Notes: generated by a model from the sequence alone, not told the origin. A DNA stretch of 64,000 nucleotides from JANQOH01 sp965200095 (GCA_965200095.1 OZ241350.1:1488001-1552000), one strand, 5' to 3'. Shown: positions 45,729 through 54,593, counted from the first letter of the stretch. Numbers and translations: made by a program.

Positions 45729-46091
45729 ATGGGCGCAGGACTCGGAACGAAACTGCTGACGCGGCTGCGCGGCGTTCCCGCGGGCTCCGACGAGGCCGGC
45801 AATGTCTATTACCGGGAGCGCAACCCGCCGCGCGGGCGGCGCGAACGGCGCTGGGTGATCTACGCCGGGGAGGCCGAGGGGTCCGCCGTGCCGCCCGCCT
45901 GGCAGGGCTGGCTGACCCACACGCTGGCTGCCTCGCCGGCGGAGGCGCCCCGCACGCCCCGCCCCTGGGAAAAGCCCCATCGCGCCAACCTCACGGGCAC
46001 TGCCGAAGCCCTGCGTCCGCCGGGCGCGCTTCCCGGCGCGCGCGAGCGCGCCCGCGCCACCGGCGATTACGAGGCCTGGACGCCCGAGTAG
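45729..46091 (+). CDS. NADH:ubiquinone oxidoreductase subunit NDUFA12
   Basis: This 120-residue accessory subunit of complex I is found in mitochondria and Alphaproteobacteria. GSDEAGNVYYRERN, RRERRWVIYAGEAEGSAVPP and WQGWLTHTLA are the family signature, followed by WEKPHRANLTGT and the end GDYEAWTPE. The ATG at 45729 is preceded by GGCGGGCG. In many Alphaproteobacteria it is next to mlaD, DUF2155 and aat; here those lie 3.6 kb downstream, beyond a methyltransferase and an ABC pair. Confidence 0.93.
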   Translation: MGAGLGTKLLTRLRGVPAGSDEAGNVYYRERNPPRGRRERRWVIYAGEAEGSAVPPAWQGWLTHTLAASPAEAPRTPRPWEKPHRANLTGTAEALRPPGALPGARERARATGDYEAWTPE

Positions 46092-46282
46092 AAATGGGGC
46101 CGATATACGCAACGCCGCCGCCGCCCTTCCCGGCACTTGCCTCCCGGGGAGAATCGCCGTGTCGGAGATAGCCGCCGGCGAAGCTCGCCGCCAAGAACAA
46201 CGGCGGAGCTGTATCGGAGAGCGTTCGCTCCACAGGAACCCGAGGGCCGACGACCCGCTTCCCTCCGGCGGTCGCTCCTGAC

Positions 46283-47314
46283 ATGCCGCCGCAACTTGAA
46301 ATGGCCCTGCAAAAGGTCATTCCCCCCGGCGACACAGGCGCGGAGACGATCAGTCGCTGCCTGCTCGACGGGAGCCGGACGGGCGATCGCCGACAGCCCT
46401 TGAGACTGCGAAAGGAGCGGTTCCTCCGCGGGCTGCGCAGCACGGGGAAACTGGACTACAAGCGTTATCTCGCCTCGCCGCTGCGCTACGCCGGCGGCAA
46501 GAGCCTCGCTGTCGGAATGGTGGTGGAACTGTTGCCCGACGATGCGCAGCGCATCGCCTCCCCGTTCATGGGCGGCGGCGCCGTCGAGATTGCGCTTGCC
46601 CGCGAACTCGGTTTGCCCGTGGCCGGCTACGATATCTTCGACATTCTCTGCGCCTACTGGCGGGCGCAATTGCGCCGCCCCGCCGCGCTGGCGAGGCGGC
46701 TCCGCGCATTTTCGCCGGACCGCCCGACCTTCGCCCGCGTCAAGCGACGGCTGGAAGCCCACTGGAAGCGAGGCGAGACACTGGACGAACAGGAGCTTGC
46801 CGCGCATTACTACTTCAACTCGAACACTTCCTACGGGCCGCATTTTCTCGGCTGGCCGTCCGATATTTATTTGAACGCGAGCCGCTACGGGAAGATGGCG
46901 GACAAGGTGGAGGCGTTCCGCGCCCCGTCGCTGACCGTGCGCTGCGAAGATTTCGAGCGGTCGATACCGCGTCACGCGGGCGATTTCCTCTACTGCGACC
47001 CGCCTTACTATCTCGACGAAGGCAAGACCTTCACAGGCATGTATCCGCACAGGAATTTCCCGGTTCATCACAAGGGGTTCCGGCATGAGGCGCTGCGCGA
47101 CCTCCTGCTCCGCCACAAGGCCGGCTTCATCCTGTCGTACAACGACTGCCCGACCATCCGGGACTGGTATTCGGACTGCAATATCGAGACGCCGGAATGG
47201 CAATACACCTTCGGGCAGGGCGATACGCGCATCGGCGAGAACCGGCGGACGCGAAACGGCGGCTCCCATGTGAAGAAGTCGCACGAACTGCTGATCTGGC
47301 GTCATCCCCGATGA
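46283..47314 (+). CDS. DNA adenine methyltransferase (D12/Dam class), orphan
   Basis: This 343-residue alpha-class N6-adenine methyltransferase has the AdoMet-binding SPLRYAGGKS (about 65-74), FMGGGAVEIALA and the catalytic DFLYCDPPYYLDEGKTF. The target-recognition region between them includes NSNTSYGPHFLGWPSDIYLN. An N-terminal stretch of about 60 residues before the fold is unusual, and the true start may be later than the ATG at 46283, which lacks a clear ribosome-binding site. No endonuclease gene is adjacent. It is a newcomer between NDUFA12 and mlaD, perhaps of phage origin. Its target sequence is unknown. The 191 bases before it and 240 after it hold no other gene. Confidence 0.88.
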   Translation: MPPQLEMALQKVIPPGDTGAETISRCLLDGSRTGDRRQPLRLRKERFLRGLRSTGKLDYKRYLASPLRYAGGKSLAVGMVVELLPDDAQRIASPFMGGGAVEIALARELGLPVAGYDIFDILCAYWRAQLRRPAALARRLRAFSPDRPTFARVKRRLEAHWKRGETLDEQELAAHYYFNSNTSYGPHFLGWPSDIYLNASRYGKMADKVEAFRAPSLTVRCEDFERSIPRHAGDFLYCDPPYYLDEGKTFTGMYPHRNFPVHHKGFRHEALRDLLLRHKAGFILSYNDCPTIRDWYSDCNIETPEWQYTFGQGDTRIGENRRTRNGGSHVKKSHELLIWRHPR

Positions 47315-47554
47315 TCGCCCGGAGCGCCCATGCCGCCGGGGGAGGCGCGACGACGGCGACCGGCGCCATGGCGAGGTCCGCGTCGACATGAACGGGAATG
47401 CGCGCCTCGAACTCGCGGACGCCGCCGGGTTCGGGAACCGCGGCCGGTCGACCGAAACCCGCTTCTGCGGACGGGCCGTCGACATCTTCGGTCCGCAGCG
47501 GATTATGCTGTCATGGATACGATCCCCAACGGAAACCTTGCGGAGCAAGAGCGC

Positions 47555-48196
47555 ATGATCGAGGTTCGGGAACTCCGCCACGCCTATGCCGGGCGGCTCG
47601 CGGTCGCGGTGGACTCGTGGACCGCGGCGGCGGGCGAACACTGGCTCGTGCACGGACCGTCGGGCTGCGGCAAGACGACGCTGCTGCATGCGGTCGCCGG
47701 TCTTCTGCGGCCCGACGCTGGCGCGGTGCGCGTCGCCGGGCAGGCCCTGTCGGCCCTTTCCGGCGGCGCCCTCGACCGTTTCCGCGGCCGCCACGTGGGC
47801 ATCGTGTTCCAGGGGCTGCATTTGATCGCGGCGTTGACGGTGCGCCAGAACCTCGCCCTCGCGCGTTCTCTCGCCGGTCTCGCGCCGTCGCCGGAGCGTA
47901 TCGACGGGCTTCTGGACGAGCTCGGTCTCGCCGCACGCGGCGGCGCGCGCCCGCACGCGCTCAGCCACGGCGAGGCGCAGCGCGCCGCCCTCGCCCGCGC
48001 CCTGGTCAACGAACCCGATATCGTGCTCGCCGACGAACCCACCTCCAGCCTCGACGACGACAACGCCGGGCGGGCCGCCGCGCTGTTGCGCGAACAGGCG
48101 CAGGCGAACGACGCCGTGCTGGTGGTGGCCAGCCATGACCGCCGGCTCGCGGATTCCTTCGCGAACCGGCTCGACCTTCCGGGGCAAGCGGCATGA
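47555..48196 (+). CDS. ABC transporter ATP-binding protein
   Basis: This 213-residue ATPase has Walker A GPSGCGKTT, a Q-loop FQGLHLI, a variant signature LSHGEAQR (usual LSGGQ), Walker B IVLADEPTSSLDDD and switch VVASHDRRLAD. It is of the MacB/LolD type. I chose the ATG at 47555 (MIEVREL) with GGAG ahead; an ATG 14 codons earlier is also possible. It overlaps the permease by four bases (ATGA), so the two form one transporter. Confidence 0.9.
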   Translation: MIEVRELRHAYAGRLAVAVDSWTAAAGEHWLVHGPSGCGKTTLLHAVAGLLRPDAGAVRVAGQALSALSGGALDRFRGRHVGIVFQGLHLIAALTVRQNLALARSLAGLAPSPERIDGLLDELGLAARGGARPHALSHGEAQRAALARALVNEPDIVLADEPTSSLDDDNAGRAAALLREQAQANDAVLVVASHDRRLADSFANRLDLPGQAA

Positions 48197-49626
48197 ACGC
48201 CGCTGCGCTGGCGTTCGCCTATCTTCGGAGGCGGCCCCTCAATACCGTCCTGAACATGGCGCTTCTCGCCATCGGCGTGGCCACCGTCCTGATTCTCATG
48301 CTCTTCGCCGAACAGCTGCGCGGCGCGCTCGAACGCGACGCGCGCGGCGTCGACATGGTCGTCGGCGCGAAGGGCAGCCCCATGCAGCTCGTGCTGTCGA
48401 GCGTGTTCCACGTGGATATCCCGACCGGGAACATCCGCCTGGAGGACGCGCGCGCGCTGGCGGACGACCCGATGATCGGCGAGGCGATACCGCTGGCCCT
48501 CGGCGATAACTACCGCGGCTGGCGCATCGTCGGCGCCGGGTACGGTTATCCCGAATTGTTCGGCGCCCGACTCGCGCGCGGCGCCCTGTGGCGCGCGCCG
48601 CTGGAAGCGACGCTCGGCGCGCGGGTGGCGTCCGACAGCGACCTCGAGGTGGGCAGCCGCTTCGTCGGCGCGCACGGCGTCGCCGAGGGCGGCGCCGCCC
48701 ATGACGAGACGCCTTACCGGGTGGTCGGCGTGTTCGCCCCCACCGACTCGGTGCTCGACCGGTTGATTCTGACCTCCGTCGAAAGCGTATGGGAGGTGCA
48801 CAGTCACCACGACGAGACGGAAGACGAAGATCACGACGATCATGGCGAGGACCACGACGACGCGCACGACGAGGACCACGACGACGCGCATGGCGAGGAC
48901 CATGACGACGCGCATGGCGAGGACCATGACGACGCGCACGACGAGGACCATGACGACGCGCATGGCGAGGACCGCGACGACGCGCACGACGAGGACCATG
49001 ACGACGCGCATGGCGAAGACCGCGGGGAGGCGGGGGAGACGCCCGCCGACGGTGCGCTCGCCCTGCCGCGCGGCGGCCCCGACCGGGAGGTCACAGCGCT
49101 CCTGGTGCGTTTGCGCAACCCCGTGGGCGCCGCTGTCCTGCCGCGGCGGATCGCCGCCGAGACGCCGATGCAGGCGGCGCTGCCGGGTTTCGAGATCGCG
49201 CGGCTGATGCAGATGATCGGCTTCGGCATCGACGGCTTCCGCGCTTTCGCATGGGTGCTCATGGCGAGCGCCGGCCTCGGAATCTTCGCGGCCCTGTCGG
49301 GGGCGCTCGCGCAGCGGCGTTACGATATCGCGGTGATGCGCGCTCTGGGCGCCGGACGCGGCGCCGTGCTGCGCCAGGTCCTCCTCGAGGGATGTCTGCT
49401 CGCAGGCGCCGGCGCGGTCCTCGGCCTCGCGCTGGGCCACGCGGCGGCCGAAATCGCCGGCGTCTGGCTGTGGCGGGAATACGGGATGCGCCTCGACGGC
49501 CTGGTCTGGGTTGCGGGCGAAATCTGGTTGCCTGTGGCGGCGCTCGCCCTCGGCGCCGCGGCGGCCGCGGTCCCGGCGTTACAGGCCTGGCGGATCGATG
49601 TCTCGGACGTACTCGCGCGCGGCTGA
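48193..49626 (+). CDS. FtsX-like ABC permease with a His/Asp-rich repeat loop
   Basis: This 477-residue MacB/FtsX-type permease has a first helix at about 17-39 (VLNMALLAIGVATVLILMLF), a large periplasmic domain, and three C-terminal helices from about 348. The periplasmic domain carries VVGAKGSPMQLVLSSVFHVD. Between about residues 199 and 280 is an acidic, histidine-rich insert made of EDHDDAH(D/G) units. That insert suggests binding of zinc or another transition metal. FtsX-like pairs with His-rich loops occur in zinc-responsive loci of other proteobacteria, but I see no Zur-like operator upstream, so the metal link is inference. Confidence 0.88.
   Translation: MNAAALAFAYLRRRPLNTVLNMALLAIGVATVLILMLFAEQLRGALERDARGVDMVVGAKGSPMQLVLSSVFHVDIPTGNIRLEDARALADDPMIGEAIPLALGDNYRGWRIVGAGYGYPELFGARLARGALWRAPLEATLGARVASDSDLEVGSRFVGAHGVAEGGAAHDETPYRVVGVFAPTDSVLDRLILTSVESVWEVHSHHDETEDEDHDDHGEDHDDAHDEDHDDAHGEDHDDAHGEDHDDAHDEDHDDAHGEDRDDAHDEDHDDAHGEDRGEAGETPADGALALPRGGPDREVTALLVRLRNPVGAAVLPRRIAAETPMQAALPGFEIARLMQMIGFGIDGFRAFAWVLMASAGLGIFAALSGALAQRRYDIAVMRALGAGRGAVLRQVLLEGCLLAGAGAVLGLALGHAAAEIAGVWLWREYGMRLDGLVWVAGEIWLPVAALALGAAAAAVPALQAWRIDVSDVLARG
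48847..49014 (+). repeat. Seven tandem 24-bp units in the permease gene
   Basis: Seven units of 24 bp, each near GAGGACCATGACGACGCG followed by CATGGC or CACGAC, run without gaps from 48847 to 49014, with degenerate units on both sides. Each encodes EDHDDAH plus D or G; in the sixth unit the first His is Arg. Being a multiple of three, unit gain or loss keeps the frame. Confidence 0.95.
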
Positions 49627-49704
49627 CGCGCGGCCCGGACGCGGCTTGAAATTGCGTCCGGCAACGCCGATATTGGAGCGGGCGGCCCCGGCGGCGAGGC
49701 GGAG

Positions 49705-50157
49705 ATGACGCGAAACATCGTCGAGACGCTGATCGGCGCGCTGGTGCTGGCCGTCGCGGCAGGCTTTTTCGCCTACGCCTATTCGCGCGCCGATGTCGGG
49801 ACGGCCGACGGGTATCCCGTTCACGCTCGCTTCTCCACCATCGGCGGCCTTGCGCCCGGCGCCGACGTGCGCGTAAGCGGAATCCGCATCGGAGCGGTAG
49901 AGGCGCTGGAGCTCGATACGGAGACGTTCGCGGCCCGCGTGACCATGCATATCCGCGACGATGTCGCGTTGACCGCCGACACCACCGCCGCCATCAAGGC
50001 GGAAGGTCTGCTCGGCGGCGCCTATGTGGCGCTCGAACCCGGCGGCGACATCGATGTCATCCCGCCCGGCGGCGAGATACTCTTCACCCAGGCCGCGGCC
50101 GATATCATCGACCTGATGAGCCGCCTCGTTTTCAGCAGCGATGCCGTCGACCGGTGA
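49705..50157 (+). CDS. mlaD: MlaD-family MCE-domain protein
   Basis: This 150-residue protein has one N-terminal membrane helix (TLIGALVLAVAAGFFAYAYS) and one MCE domain (YPVHARFSTIGGLAPGADVRVSGIRIG to IKAEGLLGGAYVALEPGG). It would be the substrate-binding ring of an Mla-type phospholipid transporter that keeps the outer membrane asymmetric. The other mla genes are not in the window. A small conserved gene and DUF2155 follow on the same strand. Confidence 0.92.
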   Translation: MTRNIVETLIGALVLAVAAGFFAYAYSRADVGTADGYPVHARFSTIGGLAPGADVRVSGIRIGAVEALELDTETFAARVTMHIRDDVALTADTTAAIKAEGLLGGAYVALEPGGDIDVIPPGGEILFTQAAADIIDLMSRLVFSSDAVDR

Positions 50158-50167
50158 GGCGCAACCG

Positions 50168-50440
50168 GTGAGACCCGACTCTTCCGGCGCCGTCCCGCCC
50201 GTGAGCGCGCCGGCGCGAGGCGGCAAGGCGGCTTCCCCCGCGCCCACATGGAGGGCGCCCGACGGCGCCCCGGTCGCCTGTGTCGAAAAGATCAAGGTGT
50301 TGAACGAGAACCTCCTCGAAATCCGTCAGATATGCCAGGACGCGCTTGAAGACGCGGTGCTCATGGGCTGCGACGAAAGCCAGATGCGCTCGGTTCTGCT
50401 CGACATGGTGCGCTCGCTGGAAGAGCCGTTCCGGGATTGA
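50168..50440 (+). CDS. Conserved hypothetical protein
   Basis: This roughly 90-residue protein has a Pro/Ala-rich first half and a helical second half, CVEKIKVLNENLLEIRQICQ then DALEDAVLMGCDESQMRSVL. I take the GTG at 50168 with GGTGAGG ahead; an ATG at 50141 inside mlaD is the alternative. The stop overlaps the TTG start of the DUF2155 gene. It sits in the mlaD-DUF2155 block, which suggests an envelope-related role, but no function is known to me. Confidence 0.7.
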   Translation: MRPDSSGAVPPVSAPARGGKAASPAPTWRAPDGAPVACVEKIKVLNENLLEIRQICQDALEDAVLMGCDESQMRSVLLDMVRSLEEPFRD

Positions 50441-50904
50441 GGCCGGGATTCGGGGCGGTCGCCGTCGCGCTCGCCGCCGCGGCCGCCATCGCGGGGAGCG
50501 CCGCCGCGGAAGACGCCGCCGACCCGTTCGCCGACCGCTGGCTGACGACCGGCGCGGTTCGCCTCGAAGCGCTCGACAAGGTCACCGGCCGCGTTTCGTC
50601 CATCGAAGCGCCGGTCGACCGCCCGATCCGCTTCGGGACCCTCGATGTCCGGCTTCGCGCCTGCCGGCGGCGGCCGCCGGAACTGCCGCCCGACTCCGCC
50701 GCCTATCTGGAAATCGACGAACGGAAGCGCCCGGAAACGCCGGCCTCGACGCTGTTTCGCGGCTGGATGTTCGCCTCGAGTCCCGGCCTCTCGGCGCTCG
50801 AACATCCCGTCTACGATGTCATCGTCCTCGACTGTATCGACGCGCCTGCGGAGGATGCGGACGCCGCCCGGGCGGATGCCGGGGCCGGGTCCGGCAGCGA
50901 ATAG
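50437..50904 (+). CDS. DUF2155 domain-containing exported protein
   Basis: This 155-residue protein has a signal peptide (VAVALAAAAAIAGSAAA) and the DUF2155 core LEALDKVTGRVSSIEAPVDR, FGTLDVRLRACRRRPPE, and TPASTLFRGWMFASSPGLSALEHPVYDV-VLDC. The start is a TTG at 50437 that overlaps the upstream stop, so coupling is likely. Its last 94 bases overlap the convergent aat gene. It is common in Alphaproteobacteria; function unknown. Confidence 0.88.
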   Translation: MRPGFGAVAVALAAAAAIAGSAAAEDAADPFADRWLTTGAVRLEALDKVTGRVSSIEAPVDRPIRFGTLDVRLRACRRRPPELPPDSAAYLEIDERKRPETPASTLFRGWMFASSPGLSALEHPVYDVIVLDCIDAPAEDADAARADAGAGSGSE

Positions 50905-51494
50905 AAATCGGCGTCGGCCTCCAGCGCCGCCGCGAGGCGCCGCCTGTAGTCGGCTCTGGAGATTTCCACCGCGCCGAATCGCGCCAGATGGTCGGTCGCG
51001 AATTGCACGTCGAGCAGACGGAAGCCGCCCGCGCTCAGCCGCGCCGCGAGATGCGCGAGCGCGACCTTGCTGGCGTCCCGGGCGCGGCTGAACATGCTCT
51101 CGCCGAAGAACGCTCCGGCGAGGGCTACGCCATACAGCCCCCCCGCCAGGACGCCGTCGCGCCGGCATTCGACCGAATGGGCGTAGCCGCGACGGAACAA
51201 CTCGTCGTAAAGCCGCTCGATCGTCGCATTGATCCAGGTTTCGGGGCGCGCGGCGCAGCCCTCCACCACGCCGGCGAAATCGCGGTCGATGCTGACCTCG
51301 TAGGACCCGCGGCGCAGCGTCCGCGCGAGCGAACGCGGAAGGTGGAAGCGCTCGAGCGGAAGAACCCCCCGGCGTTCGGGATCGACCCAGTGGACGGTCG
51401 GGGCGTCCCGCGATTCGGCCATGGGGAAGACGCCGCGCCGATAGGCGAAGAGCAGCATATCCGCCGTGATCCGCAAATTCCGGCGTCGCTCCAT
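50811..51494 (-). CDS. aat: Leucyl/phenylalanyl-tRNA-protein transferase
   Basis: This 227-residue enzyme attaches Leu or Phe to N-terminal Arg/Lys of proteins, marking them for ClpAPS. ADMLLFAYRRGVFPMAE, VHWVDPERRGVLPL, TWINATI, HSVECRRDG-LAGGLYGVALAGAFFGESMFS and FRLLDVQFATDHLARFG are family motifs. The start is the ATG at 51492-51494. The final 30 or so residues beyond FYSLPD are extra and lie antisense to the DUF2155 C-terminus, as though the ancestral stop was lost. Confidence 0.93.
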   Translation of the reverse strand: MERRRNLRITADMLLFAYRRGVFPMAESRDAPTVHWVDPERRGVLPLERFHLPRSLARTLRRGSYEVSIDRDFAGVVEGCAARPETWINATIERLYDELFRRGYAHSVECRRDGVLAGGLYGVALAGAFFGESMFSRARDASKVALAHLAARLSAGGFRLLDVQFATDHLARFGAVEISRADYRRRLAAALEADADFYSLPDPAPASARAASASSAGASIQSRTMTS

Positions 51495-51608
51495 CGCACG
51501 CCTCCCGAAGCCGTCGCCGAGGCCGCGCGTCGCCGCCGGGCATCGTAATCTCATGGTAATCTACCGTGAACGCGACGGCGCGGGCCACGATCGACGGGGA
51601 GGAGGCGC

Positions 51609-52385
51609 ATGTCCGGAAAACGGCTCGTCGCGATAACCGGCGGGGCCAGCGGGATCGGGCGCGCCTGCGCCGGGCGTTTCGCCCGCGCCGGCGATTCCGT
51701 GGTTGTCGCCGACATCGACCGCGACGGCGGCGCGCGCGCCGCCCGGGAACTCGCCGCATCCGGCGCGGATGCGCGTTTTGTCCCCCTCGATGTCGCCGAC
51801 GACGAGGCGGTCGACGCTTTCGCCCGCGAACTCGGCGCGGTCGACGTTCTGGTCAATTCCGCCGGGCTGCTCCAGAACGCCGGCCGGCTCGAAACCGTGG
51901 ACCCGCGGGAACATGACCGCATCTGGGCTGTGAACTACCGCGGGACGTGGCTCTGTTGCCGCGCCTTCGCGCCGGCCATGCGCGCCGCGCGCAAGGGCGC
52001 CATCGTCAACCTTTCGTCGACCTCGGCGGCGCGCGTCTTCCCGCTCCACGCCTACGGGCCGGGCAAGGCGGCGATCGACAATCTCACCGCCATCCTCGCC
52101 GCCGACCTCGGGCCCGACGGGGTGCGCGTCAACGCCGTCATGCCGGGCTATGTGCGCAGCGATCAGATGCAGGCGCGCATCGACGCCGGCCTTCGCGACC
52201 CCGCCCGCATGGAGGCGCAGAGCGCCCTGGGGCGCATGGTCGAGCCCGCGGAGATCGCCGACGGCGTGTATTTCCTGTGCTCCGACGCGGCGCGCGCCGT
52301 CACCGGAATCTCGTTGCCGATCGACGCCGGCTGGCTCGCTCGCGCGACTTACGTCCTCCATCCCGGCTGGCCGCCCGCCGGGTGA
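51609..52385 (+). CDS. SDR-family oxidoreductase
   Basis: This 258-residue short-chain dehydrogenase has the NAD(P)-binding TGGASGIGRACAGRFA (10-25) and DVADDEAVDAF. NSAGLLQN (usual NNAG), catalytic Ser in VNLSSTSA, and Tyr/Lys in YGPGKAA follow. Aspartate in VVVADID after strand 2 favours NAD(H). The C-terminal GISLPIDAGWLARATY is typical. The substrate is unknown. GGGGAGGAGG precedes the ATG. Confidence 0.9.
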   Translation: MSGKRLVAITGGASGIGRACAGRFARAGDSVVVADIDRDGGARAARELAASGADARFVPLDVADDEAVDAFARELGAVDVLVNSAGLLQNAGRLETVDPREHDRIWAVNYRGTWLCCRAFAPAMRAARKGAIVNLSSTSAARVFPLHAYGPGKAAIDNLTAILAADLGPDGVRVNAVMPGYVRSDQMQARIDAGLRDPARMEAQSALGRMVEPAEIADGVYFLCSDAARAVTGISLPIDAGWLARATYVLHPGWPPAG

Positions 52386-52388
52386 CGC

Positions 52389-53633
52389 TCACTGCGGCGC
52401 GTCGACGGGCCGGGCGAACGCATAGACGACCGCCGACAGGGCGACCGCGCCGGCGAGAAAGCCGAACAGCGCGGAATAGGCCTCGGGCGGCCAGGCGCCG
52501 TCCGCCTGGGGCCAGGCGCCGACGATCCAGCCGCAGACCGCCTGGATCGCGCCGGCGCCGCCGAAATTGAACAGGTTCGCCGCCGTCAGCCCGCGTCCCG
52601 TGAGGCGCTCGGGGAACAGCGACCGGATGTGCGCCAGCATCAGCGCGGCGTAGCCGCCGAGAACGGCCACGAGGCAGAGCGCCGCCACCGCCGCGGCCAC
52701 GCCGTTGAACAGCGACGCCGCCATGGCGGCGTAGAGCGCCGAGGTCGCCGCGGCGCCGCCCAGCACCGCGGCGCGGTTGGCGCCGATGCGCGAACCGAGC
52801 CAGCCATAGGCGAGCGACCCCAGCATCAGCGCCACCGCCATGACCATCATCGCGTTCCCCGCGGCGACCGCGTCGAGGCCGTGGACATGGGACAGCCACG
52901 GCGCCCCCCACAGCGCGAGCACCGCCATCAGCGCGCCATAGGCGCAGGAGTTGAGCGGCAGAAGCAGGTGCAGCTGGCGGTTGCGCAGAACGGCGCCGAC
53001 CCCGCGCAGCGCCGCCCCGAGGGATTCGCGCCGCGCGCCCGAAACCCGCGCCCCGGGCGGCGCGTCGCGCACGACCGCGAAGGTGAGAACGGCCGTCGCC
53101 GCCGACACTGCGGCGGCGCACAGGAACGTCGCGCGCCAGCCCATCCACTCGGCGCCGAGCGCCAGCGGCCCCGTCGATGCGAGGTTGCCCAGGCCGCCGA
53201 CCGCGAGCATGAACCCCGCCATCGCCGTGAAGCGGCGCGGCGGGAACCAGCGCGCGAACGCCACCAGCGAACCCATCAGCCCCGCCGCGCAGCCGAGGCC
53301 GATCAGACCGCGCCCGAAAACGAGCGTCGCATAACCGCTCGCCGCCGCGAACGCCACCGCGCCGCAGCCGGCGACCAGCGCCATACAGGCGTTGACCCGC
53401 CGCGGACCGTAGCGGTCGAGGGCGATGCCGAGCGGTATCTGCGCCGCCGCGAAGACCAGGAAATAGGCGCCGCCGACGACGCCCAGCGCCTCGGCCGACA
53501 GGTTCATCCCGCGGGAGAGTTCGTCGCCGATCACGCCGACCGACGTCCGGTAGAACATGCTCAGAACGTAGCCCAGGCACAACACGGCGACGACGGCCGC
53601 CGCGCGCCGCGCGTGAGAAGGCGTTTCGACCAT
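52389..53633 (-). CDS. MFS transporter
   Basis: This 414-residue protein has about twelve membrane segments. The first is VVAVLCLGYVLSMFYRTSVG. The loop 2-3 motif is GIALDRYGPRRVN. A second half begins near HLLLPLNSCAYGALMAVLAL. It most resembles NNP/ACS-like or sugar-phosphate-type MFS carriers; no substrate can be named. The start at 53631-53633 fits the first helix. It converges with the SDR gene with three bases between. Confidence 0.88.
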   Translation of the reverse strand: MVETPSHARRAAAVVAVLCLGYVLSMFYRTSVGVIGDELSRGMNLSAEALGVVGGAYFLVFAAAQIPLGIALDRYGPRRVNACMALVAGCGAVAFAAASGYATLVFGRGLIGLGCAAGLMGSLVAFARWFPPRRFTAMAGFMLAVGGLGNLASTGPLALGAEWMGWRATFLCAAAVSAATAVLTFAVVRDAPPGARVSGARRESLGAALRGVGAVLRNRQLHLLLPLNSCAYGALMAVLALWGAPWLSHVHGLDAVAAGNAMMVMAVALMLGSLAYGWLGSRIGANRAAVLGGAAATSALYAAMAASLFNGVAAAVAALCLVAVLGGYAALMLAHIRSLFPERLTGRGLTAANLFNFGGAGAIQAVCGWIVGAWPQADGAWPPEAYSALFGFLAGAVALSAVVYAFARPVDAPQ

Positions 53634-53668
53634 GCGGGCCGGCGCCGCGCCGCGTCTTGCGCCGCCCC

Positions 53669-54523
53669 TCAGGTCGCCAGCCGGTCGAGCTCCTCGAGCG
53701 ACGGCGCGAACCAGAGGGCGCCGGTTGCCGGAGTCGAAAACCCTGTGAGCCGGTCGCGCACGCCGTCCCCGGCCGCGCCGAACATGCGCCGCAGCAGATA
53801 TTCGAACCGCGCCGCATCGCGCGAGAAAGCGAGGAAATAGAGGCCGTGCTCCGCCACCCCGCCCCAGGGGAAACTGCGACGGAAAACGGTCTGGGCGACC
53901 CCGTCGCGGGCCGTATCGACCCGGGCGACATGCGCCGTGTCCGGCATCGCCGCGCCGGAAAGCTCCACGCTGTCGGCTTTGGTGCGACCGATGACGCGCT
54001 CCTGTTCGGCAACGGGAAGGGCATGGAACGCCGCGAGATCGTGGCGCCATCGTTGCGTCAGCACATGCGCTCCGCCGGCCCCCGGCGCGCCCGCGGGGAC
54101 CAGCGCCGCCTCGCTGGCCGCCGCGCCTTTCGGGTTGGCCGTGCCGTCGACGAAACCGGTGAGATCGCGCGAGTCGCGGTAGTCGAACCCCGCTGTTTCG
54201 AGCGCCAGCCCGCCCCCCAGCGCAGCGTCCGCGGCGCGCGCCGAATCGAACAACCGGTCGCGCGTTGCGCTCCGCAACCATATGAAGATGTCCCGCGGCG
54301 TGTTCGCCACGCCCTCGATGTCCTCCAGCGGCCGCGCCTCCGCCGCGCCGCCGAGCCGCCGGTAAGCATGCGTGCCGAGCGCGATCACGGCGTCGTCCGC
54401 GCCGTCGGCGAGCGCCCGCCGCGCTGCGCCCAGCGTCGCGGCGTCCAGCGCCGGGGCGTCGTATTCAAGCGCGAGGTGGAGCGGCCCCGCGGCCGCGAAG
54501 ACTCCCGGTTGCGGCGTGCTCAT
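53669..54523 (-). CDS. Dye-decolorising (DyP-type) peroxidase
   Basis: This 284-residue haem peroxidase has the DyP GXXDG motif in DLTGFVDGTANP (near 120-131) and the proximal haem histidine region MPDTAHVARVD. RRSFPWG and LYFLAFSRDAARFEYLL are also family-typical. No Tat signal is present, so it is probably cytoplasmic or encapsulin cargo; no encapsulin gene is nearby. It oxidises dyes and other substrates with peroxide in vitro; the natural substrate is unknown. Confidence 0.92.
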   Translation of the reverse strand: MSTPQPGVFAAAGPLHLALEYDAPALDAATLGAARRALADGADDAVIALGTHAYRRLGGAAEARPLEDIEGVANTPRDIFIWLRSATRDRLFDSARAADAALGGGLALETAGFDYRDSRDLTGFVDGTANPKGAAASEAALVPAGAPGAGGAHVLTQRWRHDLAAFHALPVAEQERVIGRTKADSVELSGAAMPDTAHVARVDTARDGVAQTVFRRSFPWGGVAEHGLYFLAFSRDAARFEYLLRRMFGAAGDGVRDRLTGFSTPATGALWFAPSLEELDRLAT

Positions 54524-54593
54524 GGCGCTTTTCCCTCCCCTCGCGCGACCGTAGCCGCAACGCCCGCGCCTGTCGCCGGCGCGGCCTTCCCTG

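Noticed and set aside
47315..47554. Zur box ahead of the His-rich ABC transporter
   Set aside because: No AT-rich dyad resembling an alphaproteobacterial Zur site was seen in this gap.
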